A DNA stretch of 64,000 nucleotides from Citrobacter amalonaticus (lineage in GTDB: Bacteria; Pseudomonadota; Gammaproteobacteria; Enterobacterales; Enterobacteriaceae): contig NZ_PQMB01000005.1 of assembly GCF_002918555.1 (NCBI RefSeq), positions 163,089 to 227,088 on the forward strand, in the 5' to 3' direction. The translations under genes and the position numbers were made by a program. This document shows, piece by piece, positions 57,853-64,000 of this stretch. Within the stretch, counting starts at the first letter, position 1. Every line of letters starts with the position of its first letter. Below the pieces are notes generated by a model that did no database searches, was not told where the DNA came from, and saw nothing but the letters and a program-made list of their open reading frames with translations.

Positions 57853-58695
57853 ATGCTCAGTTATCGCCACAGCTTTCACGCTGGCAACCACGCCGACGTC
57901 CTTAAACATACCGTTCAGAGCCTGATCATCGAGTCGCTCAAAGAGAAAGATAAACCGTTCCTCTATCTGGATACCCACGCGGGTGCGGGCCGTTATCAAC
58001 TGAGCAGCGAACACGCCGAACGCACCGGTGAGTACATGGAAGGGATTGCCCGTATCTGGCAACAGGAATCCCTGCCTGCCGAACTGGAGCCTTATATCAG
58101 CGTCGTTAAACACTTCAACCGCAGCGGACAGCTGCGTTACTATCCGGGTTCCCCGCTTATCGCCCGCCAGCTACTGCGCGAGCAGGACTCTCTGCAACTG
58201 ACCGAATTGCATCCGAGCGACTTCCCACTGCTGCGCGGCGAGTTTCAAAAAGACAGCCGCGCCCGCGTGGAGCGCGCCGACGGCTATAAGCAGTTGAAAT
58301 CGAAACTGCCACCGGTTTCCCGTCGCGGTCTGATCCTCATCGATCCGCCATACGAAATTAAGACCGACTATCAGGCGGTGGTCAGCGGGATAGCCGAAGG
58401 CTACAAACGTTTTGCCACCGGCACCTACGCGTTGTGGTATCCGGTGGTTTTACGCCAGCAAATCAAGCGTATGGTGCACGCCCTTGAAGAGACCGGCATC
58501 CGCAAAATTCTGCAAATTGAGCTGGCGGTTCGCCCGGATAGTGACCAGCGCGGAATGACAGCCTCCGGCATGATTGTGATTAACCCACCGTGGAAGCTGG
58601 AGCAGCAGATGAATAACGTACTGCCCTGGCTGCACAGTAAGCTGGTTCCAGCAGGTACAGGCCACACTTCGGTAAGCTGGATCGTGCCGGAGTAA
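57853..58695 (+). CDS. rlmJ: 23S rRNA (adenine2030-N6)-methyltransferase RlmJ
   Basis: Methylates N6 of A2030 in 23S rRNA before ribosome assembly. It has 280 residues, the E. coli length. MLSYRHSFHAGNHADV is the conserved start and the catalytic DPPY is in LIDPPYEIK near residue 165. ATG 57853 was chosen by family length over an earlier in-frame start at 57832. Confidence 0.95.
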   Translation: MLSYRHSFHAGNHADVLKHTVQSLIIESLKEKDKPFLYLDTHAGAGRYQLSSEHAERTGEYMEGIARIWQQESLPAELEPYISVVKHFNRSGQLRYYPGSPLIARQLLREQDSLQLTELHPSDFPLLRGEFQKDSRARVERADGYKQLKSKLPPVSRRGLILIDPPYEIKTDYQAVVSGIAEGYKRFATGTYALWYPVVLRQQIKRMVHALEETGIRKILQIELAVRPDSDQRGMTASGMIVINPPWKLEQQMNNVLPWLHSKLVPAGTGHTSVSWIVPE

Positions 58696-58766
58696 TCGCA
58701 GCCATCGGTGGAACCTTTTAATTTCAGGTATACAATCGCGGCAATCAGACATAAAGGATAAGACTC

Positions 58767-60119
58767 ATGAGCAAGCATTATGACTACATCGCCATCGGCG
58801 GCGGCAGCGGTGGCATCGCTTCAATTAACCGTGCAGCGATGTACGGCCAGAAGTGTGCGCTGATTGAAGCCAAAGAGCTGGGTGGCACCTGTGTGAACGT
58901 CGGCTGCGTACCGAAAAAAGTGATGTGGCATGCCGCGCAGATTCGTGAAGCGATCCATATGTACGGCCCGGACTACGGCTTTGACACCACCATCAACAGG
59001 TTCAACTGGGACACGTTGATTGCGAGCCGAACTGCCTATATCGACCGTATCCACACCTCGTACGATAACGTACTGGGCAAAAATAACGTGGATGTGATCA
59101 AAGGCTTTGCCCGCTTCGTGGATGCAAAAACCATTGAAGTGAACGGTGAAACCCTCACCGCCGACCATATTCTTATTGCGACGGGCGGTCGCCCGAGCCA
59201 TCCGAACATTCCGGGAGTGGAATTCGGTATCGACTCCAACGGTTTCTTTGAACTTCCAGCGCTGCCTGAACGCGTGGCGGTTGTTGGCGCAGGTTATATC
59301 GCGGTGGAGCTGGCCGGTGTCATTAACGGCCTGGGTGCGAAAACCCATCTGTTCGTGCGTAAACATGCGCCATTGCGCAGCTTTGACCCGATGATCACCG
59401 AGACGCTGGTTGAAGTAATGAACGCCGAAGGTCCAACCCTGCATACTCACGCCATCCCGAAAGCGGTAGTGAAAAACGCTGACGGCAGCCTGACGCTTGA
59501 GCTGGAAGATGGACGCAGTGAAACGGTGGACTGCCTGATTTGGGCGATTGGTCGCGAACCGGCAACCGACAGTTTCAACCTGGCGGCAAGTGGCGTAAAA
59601 ACCAACGAAAAAGGTTACATCGTCGTCGATAAATTCCAGAACACGAACGTAGAAGGGATTTATGCCGTAGGCGATAATACCGGTGCGGTAGAGCTGACGC
59701 CGGTTGCCGTAGCGGCAGGCCGTCGTCTCTCCGAACGCCTGTTTAATAACAAGCCAGAAGAGCATCTGGACTACAGTAATATCCCGACCGTGGTCTTCAG
59801 CCACCCGCCAATTGGCACCGTGGGCCTGACCGAGCCGCAGGCGCGCGAGCAGTACGGCGACGACCAGGTGAAAGTGTATAAATCCTCGTTTACCGCGATG
59901 TACACAGCAGTCACCTCTCACCGTCAGCCATGCCGCATGAAGCTGGTCTGCGTCGGTGCGGAAGAGAAAATTGTGGGTATTCACGGCATCGGTTTCGGCA
60001 TGGACGAAATGTTGCAGGGTTTTGCCGTAGCGCTGAAAATGGGTGCCACCAAAAAAGACTTCGACAATACCGTGGCGATCCACCCAACGGCGGCGGAAGA
60101 GTTTGTGACCATGCGTTAA
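58767..60119 (+). CDS. gor: Glutathione reductase
   Basis: NADPH-dependent FAD disulfide reductase that regenerates GSH. It has 450 residues. FAD-binding GGGSGGIAS is at residues 11-19; redox-active Cys42 and Cys47 in [18 protein letters not shown]-binding [11 protein letters not shown] near 175; C-terminal dimer His in HPTAAEE near 439. AAAGGA before the ATG; a terminator follows. Confidence 0.97.
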   Translation: MSKHYDYIAIGGGSGGIASINRAAMYGQKCALIEAKELGGTCVNVGCVPKKVMWHAAQIREAIHMYGPDYGFDTTINRFNWDTLIASRTAYIDRIHTSYDNVLGKNNVDVIKGFARFVDAKTIEVNGETLTADHILIATGGRPSHPNIPGVEFGIDSNGFFELPALPERVAVVGAGYIAVELAGVINGLGAKTHLFVRKHAPLRSFDPMITETLVEVMNAEGPTLHTHAIPKAVVKNADGSLTLELEDGRSETVDCLIWAIGREPATDSFNLAASGVKTNEKGYIVVDKFQNTNVEGIYAVGDNTGAVELTPVAVAAGRRLSERLFNNKPEEHLDYSNIPTVVFSHPPIGTVGLTEPQAREQYGDDQVKVYKSSFTAMYTAVTSHRQPCRMKLVCVGAEEKIVGIHGIGFGMDEMLQGFAVALKMGATKKDFDNTVAIHPTAAEEFVTMR

Positions 60120-60156
60120 TGTAGAAAAACCATACCTGCACCTTTTACATCTCTGA

Positions 60157-60186
60157 AAACTGGCCGCAAAAGGGCCAGTTTTTTAT
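60157..60186 (+). terminator. gor terminator
   Basis: AAACTGGCC/GGCCAGTTT stem, short loop GCAAAAG, then TTTTAT. Confidence 0.88.
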
Positions 60187-60205
60187 ACAATTAAGAATAG
60201 ATTGG

Positions 60206-60394
60206 TTACGTTCTTTTCAGCTTTTCATCCGGCAGGATATGCTCAGCAAGACTGCAGATTCCTGGTGCATACGCATGGACATAAATAACATACTGTTCAG
60301 GCAGCGTAGCTTGCTTTAAGGCCTTCAGGACATCCTGATTACCTGCGTGGACGATCTGAAGGGCTTCCTGGATGCGTTCGCGGAAACTGACAGG
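60206..60394 (-). pseudogene. In-frame continuation of the Skp-like lipoprotein gene beyond an amber codon
   Basis: After the TAG at 60397-60395 the same frame stays open for 62 codons (PVSFRERIQEALQIV ... DEKLKRT) to TAA at 60208-60206. No ATG or GTG lies in it, so it has no start of its own. Codon use looks like coding DNA. It is probably the old C-terminus of a ~246-residue protein cut by a nonsense mutation; occasional readthrough is possible. Confidence 0.6.
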
Positions 60395-60946
60395 CTACCC
60401 GGCAGGCATATCTGCTTCATCCGTTTTTTTACTGTTTTCGTCCCTGAGATTTATCTTCGGTAGCTGCCCAAAGATGAGCTTTTCATTTTTCAGTTCCTTC
60501 GCAATCTCTGCCGTAATGTCCACGCTGACGGAAACGGCCAGAGCATGCTCTCTGGGCAGTACGGCATCGACACCATTCTTTTTCTGCCAGAGCCCGACCA
60601 TTTTCAGCACAGCATCACTGACGATTTTATGTGCGGCCTGCTGTTCGGCACGCCACTGCATATCGAGCACCTGCCTGTCAGAGAGTTCTGCCTGACGACG
60701 CGCCGCATCGTCCATCGTGGCATAGCGGGACTGCGCCAGTACCATACCTTCGCGCAGCCTTTCCCCTACGGCCTTTAGATGAATGGCCTCCTGCTCTCCC
60801 AGCCCGGACATGAGCAGTACCTGCTGTGTATCCACAAAGCGAACTGAATTTCCCATTTTATTTTTGTCTCCGTTATCACAGCCCGTCAGCAACACAGTGA
60901 GCAGCGTCCCGGCTGCCAGACAGACCCATAATCCTGTTGATTTCAT
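60395..60946 (-). CDS. Skp/OmpH-like lipoprotein downstream of the autotransporter
   Basis: A 183-residue predicted lipoprotein with lipobox LLTGC (Cys23). After it comes a domain like periplasmic chaperone Skp (OmpH): VRFVDTQQVL, a long Ala/Gln/Glu/Arg helical region (about 55-105), then AVLPREHALAVSVSVDIT near the end. Skp helps outer membrane proteins and autotransporters cross the periplasm; an anchored paralogue next to an autotransporter suggests a dedicated helper. ATG 60946 follows a hairpin. The frame is cut by TAG but stays open 62 codons further. Confidence 0.65.
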   Translation of the reverse strand: MKSTGLWVCLAAGTLLTVLLTGCDNGDKNKMGNSVRFVDTQQVLLMSGLGEQEAIHLKAVGERLREGMVLAQSRYATMDDAARRQAELSDRQVLDMQWRAEQQAAHKIVSDAVLKMVGLWQKKNGVDAVLPREHALAVSVSVDITAEIAKELKNEKLIFGQLPKINLRDENSKKTDEADMPAG

Positions 60947-60958
60947 TAATTGGTTACC

Positions 60959-60975
60959 GGGGCCGCTACGGCCCC
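60959..60975 (-). other. Intercistronic hairpin between autotransporter and lipoprotein genes
   Basis: Perfect 7-bp stem GGGGCCG/CGGCCCC with a 3-nt loop, ending 12 bp before the lipoprotein start. No T tract, so it more likely reduces than stops downstream expression. Confidence 0.6.
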
Positions 60976-60994
60976 GCCTCGTTAAGATGTGGTT

Positions 60995-63900
60995 TTATCT
61001 GAAGCTGCGGCTGAAATTCAGACTTATGCCTTTATCCGCGGCACCGTCTTCCTTCCACTGATAGGCATTGACGGCAAAACCGTTGTCACCGCTGTTGTAA
61101 TTTGCGCTGACCATGGCCTGGTTGTTCAAACCGCCGCCACGTTTACCGTCACTGATAGCGAACTGCTGACCCTGTACACCCTGCAGACTGGCTTTACGCA
61201 TGCTCTGGCTGAAGCCCAGGTTTGGACCGGCTTCCAGCGTGGCCTGTACATCCCAGCCATCTTTGCCAGCATAGTTCAGACGCATACCGGCCACCGCATC
61301 GACACTCGTTTCGCTGTAGCTGTTCGTTTTCAGGTTAAAGTCACCTGCCCCGTGCTCCTGATAGCTATCGGTAATGTGGTGGCGCATTTTGGCTCCAGCA
61401 AACGGTGAAACGGTCAGACCTTCAGCCATCTCCATATTTTTGACACCCTCTGAGCGGAACTCCAGATGCTGCTGACGACCACTGGCGCGGGCCACACGAC
61501 TGGTGCCTTCAAAGCTGATGTTACGGCTGCTTTTCAGGCTGTGCAGGTCATAGCGCAGGCTGTTATCCCAGCGGCTGTCTTCTCCCAGCGCCAGGCTGTG
61601 GCCCAGACCGAAGAACTGGCTGTACCCCCCGGTCAGGCCGTTATCCCCGGCACGATTGCCTTTGTTACCACCTTTGCCGCTCAAACGGGCCATCCCGTAT
61701 GAGGCACTGAACTCACCCGCACTCGTATCGAAGATCTGACGCAGGGCCATCATGTCGTAGGTGACCTTGTTATCCATCTCGGCACGTTTGTCGCCCTTCG
61801 CCACCAGATTCATCGACAGACCACCTTCCGTGGTCACAGGAGCGGTCTCAGCCAGCATGTTGAAGCGCTGGCCCAGCACTCGGGCTTCACGGTTCAGGCT
61901 CTTCGCCTGAGCGCCTGAGACCTGCTTCAGAGCTTTATCCAGCTCAGAGGCCGAGCTAACGTTCAGGCTGCTGTACAGGCTGTTGCTGGTATAGCCTTTA
62001 TCCAGAGCGGCCGCGATGCTGCCGACTGACTTATCCGTAGCGACGTCGGCGTAATCGTTCTTCGTCATGGTCACATCAACATTGCCCGAAGCATTCTGCG
62101 ATGCCTCGGCGTTCCAGACGACACTTGAAGATGCGATGTTTTCTTTCCCGGTTATTTCGCCAGCAGAGCTCAGCACATCCGTGAAAGTCACCTCGCGGTC
62201 AGATATGCCGGCGGTGAAACCGGTGTCTATGGCAACATTATTGCCAACGGTGATCTGGTTTGCAGAAAGCTTGCCTGCGCTGCCATCCGCATTGGTGCCG
62301 ATGACGTAGTCAGTCAGCAGGTTACTGCTGGGTGATGGTGCCGTACCGGGTTTTCCCGTGCTGGTGTAGTCGCCGCCAGAGGTGATAACCAGATTGCTGG
62401 ATCCATTGATTCGGCAACCGGTATCGCAGAGTAAATTGACGGTGCCGTTATTCACCACTTTCGTTTTACTTGCATCCGTCGTCGCAACAAAGACATACGA
62501 ATTATCGGCCCAGACGTTAATGACACCGCCTGCGTTGTTATAAACCACATTAGACGACTTGTTAGTACGAACCCCCACCAGTTTCGTGCCGTTAGTACCG
62601 TTATTTTTGCCCTCTTCGGTGCCCACGTTGATAACCCCGTCATTCACCACATAGCTTGTATGGGAAGAGGTATTCATCGAGATACCGTTGCTACCGGATC
62701 CCGTGAAGGAGATCTCCCCTGCATTGTGGAAACTGTAACCGTTGCCGAGTTTTATCAGGGAGTGACCGCTGGCCAGGTCGGAGCCTGAAATACGCCCGGT
62801 CTCCGTGTTATATAGCCATGTCGGATTACTGGTGGAGTTGGAGGCATTGGTCATAGTGACTGCACCATATCCGTTTTTCGCTTCAATATTCCCACTATTG
62901 ACCAGAAAATTCTGAAGGTAGTTGCTCGAGTAGTTAATCAGGTAGCTGCTGGTTCCTGTTGCCTGAGATGAATTGGTGATGAGCCCGCCTTCCTGGTTAT
63001 ACAGCCCGAAGCGGCTACTTACAGCGGCAGCACCGTTTTTATCCGCAATGATTGTTCCCGTATTCACGATGTTACTAGCCATGTTTCCGGTTACGTTTCC
63101 AATGATGGTGCCGGAATTATACAAATTGCCACTGCCTGCTAAAGTAATAGAACTTCCCTGAAGCGTACCACTATTAACCAGGTTCCCCCTGAACTGGGCT
63201 TTTGCGTCAAATGTAACCAGCCCTTCTGAAGTCACGCTATTTCCGTAGAAAAAGAGCCCTTTTCCAGTCTCATCCGTATAGGTTTTATTTTCGCCCGATG
63301 CCGAAAGGATACTGTCACCCACAGCAGTACCAGAGAATTCATTTACTCCCTCACCCCAACCGGCATCGCCGGAATTAATGTTGCCGCCGTTGAGGTTAAC
63401 CATCCCGTTGTTGATGACAGTACCGCCATTTTCCGTGTAAAAAGCATTGCCGAGGTCGGTGTTGATATTAATGACGCCGTTCATACCATTGACAGCCATT
63501 GCATTGCTACCGACTGCTGCCATAGCAAACATACCATCAGCCAGCTCATCGTCAGCCGTGAGATTGATGGTGCCTTCATTAATTACGGTACCGCCCCGAT
63601 AGGCGACCATACCAAAGCCAGCGTTATTCACGTTGATGGTGCCGGTATTTATGCCTATACCGCCCTGTTTGATATCATGAGAGCCGTTGAATCCTACGCT
63701 GACTGCGCTGCCACGCAGCGTATTTGTTACGTCACTCCAGACGGTTTTGTTGCCCGTCAGGTTGTTGTCAGCGTCAGTTTCCAGACGCATGGCATCAAGA
63801 TTAATGGTACCGCTGTTTAAAACCGTTCCTTCAAGCGAGGAAATGCCAAAAATGGAGGTACCATTAAGGTTCATCTCACCCTGGTTTTCAGCATAGCCTC

Positions 63901-64000
63901 TATAGGTATATAGTCCATACTGGGTATTCTCATAATTACCTGCAGTAAGTCTTGCCTCATCTACATATTGAGTTGTTTGTTTCTCAGAAGTAAGCGCTGA
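60995..64000 (-). CDS. Type V autotransporter, N-terminus beyond window
   Basis: At least 1001 residues; the frame is open to the window edge, so the signal peptide and passenger start are missing. The first ~640 residues are a repetitive beta-helix of Gly/Asn/Thr-rich units (such as GTINVNNAGFG, GTVINEGTINL). A junction segment follows (about 690-740: LDKALKQVSGAQAKSLNREA), then a ~280-residue beta-barrel ending ISLNFSRSFR. The final residue is Arg, not the usual aromatic. An adhesin or protease function cannot be told without the N-terminus. Followed by a Skp-like lipoprotein gene. Confidence 0.85.
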   Translation of the reverse strand, partial: SALTSEKQTTQYVDEARLTAGNYENTQYGLYTYRGYAENQGEMNLNGTSIFGISSLEGTVLNSGTINLDAMRLETDADNNLTGNKTVWSDVTNTLRGSAVSVGFNGSHDIKQGGIGINTGTINVNNAGFGMVAYRGGTVINEGTINLTADDELADGMFAMAAVGSNAMAVNGMNGVININTDLGNAFYTENGGTVINNGMVNLNGGNINSGDAGWGEGVNEFSGTAVGDSILSASGENKTYTDETGKGLFFYGNSVTSEGLVTFDAKAQFRGNLVNSGTLQGSSITLAGSGNLYNSGTIIGNVTGNMASNIVNTGTIIADKNGAAAVSSRFGLYNQEGGLITNSSQATGTSSYLINYSSNYLQNFLVNSGNIEAKNGYGAVTMTNASNSTSNPTWLYNTETGRISGSDLASGHSLIKLGNGYSFHNAGEISFTGSGSNGISMNTSSHTSYVVNDGVINVGTEEGKNNGTNGTKLVGVRTNKSSNVVYNNAGGVINVWADNSYVFVATTDASKTKVVNNGTVNLLCDTGCRINGSSNLVITSGGDYTSTGKPGTAPSPSSNLLTDYVIGTNADGSAGKLSANQITVGNNVAIDTGFTAGISDREVTFTDVLSSAGEITGKENIASSSVVWNAEASQNASGNVDVTMTKNDYADVATDKSVGSIAAALDKGYTSNSLYSSLNVSSASELDKALKQVSGAQAKSLNREARVLGQRFNMLAETAPVTTEGGLSMNLVAKGDKRAEMDNKVTYDMMALRQIFDTSAGEFSASYGMARLSGKGGNKGNRAGDNGLTGGYSQFFGLGHSLALGEDSRWDNSLRYDLHSLKSSRNISFEGTSRVARASGRQQHLEFRSEGVKNMEMAEGLTVSPFAGAKMRHHITDSYQEHGAGDFNLKTNSYSETSVDAVAGMRLNYAGKDGWDVQATLEAGPNLGFSQSMRKASLQGVQGQQFAISDGKRGGGLNNQAMVSANYNSGDNGFAVNAYQWKEDGAADKGISLNFSRSFR

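Noticed and set aside
57759..57902. Short plus-strand frame with GGAGG starting MIATLITKYG and overlapping the rlmJ start
   Set aside because: Good ribosome site, but it runs into rlmJ out of frame and resembles no known leader peptide; kept only as a remote upstream-ORF possibility.
58821..60083. 420-codon frame on the minus strand opposite gor
   Set aside because: Antisense frame of a highly expressed conserved gene; His-rich composition typical of shadow frames.
62452..62643. Small frames within the autotransporter passenger region
   Set aside because: Out-of-frame products of repetitive Gly/Asn/Thr codons; no start signals.

Overview
The window reads as an enteric chromosome close to Salmonella, Escherichia and especially Citrobacter. 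Gene order and protein lengths follow the E. coli segment ftsE-ftsY-rsmD-yhhLMN-zntA-tusA-yhhQ-dcrB-yhhST-acpT-nikABCDER-yhhJ-rbbA-yhiI-yhiN-pitA-uspBA-dtpB-rsmJ-prlC-rlmJ-gor. The citrate-type chemoreceptor tcp between zntA and tusA is a Salmonella/Citrobacter trait. REP and ERIC-type repeats are scattered between genes. The species cannot be fixed from this sequence alone. No tRNA, rRNA, CRISPR array, insertion sequence, prophage or plasmid origin was seen.

Layout. 1-12.9 kb is core: the 3'-truncated ftsE, ftsY, rsmD, yhhL/M/N, zntA with its ZntR operator, tcp with a sigma-28 promoter, tusA, yhhQ behind a preQ1 riboswitch, dcrB, yhhS and yhhT. 12.9-13.6 kb holds two near-identical ERIC-like repeats around a short AT-rich relic. 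13.6-29.4 kb is a complete aryl polyene (APE) cluster, apeA-apeR, closed by acpT. Two carrier proteins, an adenylating ligase, ketosynthases with a chain-length-factor-like partner, a ketoreductase, hot-dog dehydratases, a thioesterase, acyl/glycosyl transferases and an MMPL exporter would build an aryl polyene lipid and move it to the outer membrane. 29.35-30.85 kb is a phenolic acid decarboxylase with a divergent LysR regulator. 30.9-36.3 kb is the nickel importer nikABCDE with nikR and a NikR operator. 36.5-42.2 kb is an accessory sugar operon: GntR/UTRA regulator, galactitol-type PTS IIA/IIB/IIC, FGGY kinase, HPr paralogue and class II aldolase, substrate unknown. 42.2-56.7 kb is core again: yhhJ-rbbA-yhiI, yhiN, pitA, uspB/uspA, dtpB, rsmJ and prlC, with a tiny hcp remnant after dtpB. 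56.9-57.6 kb is an AT-rich orphan gene. rlmJ and gor follow. 60.2-64 kb is an autotransporter, cut by the window end, with a downstream Skp-like lipoprotein whose reading frame is broken by an amber codon.

The accessory features most worth attention are the kinase-containing PTS operon with its own HPr, the autotransporter/Skp-like lipoprotein pair, the AT-rich orphan, a REP element inside the apeN coding region, and two families of inverted-repeat intergenic elements that do not look like ERIC or REP. Family assignments rest on recalled protein families and visible motifs; no database search was run.
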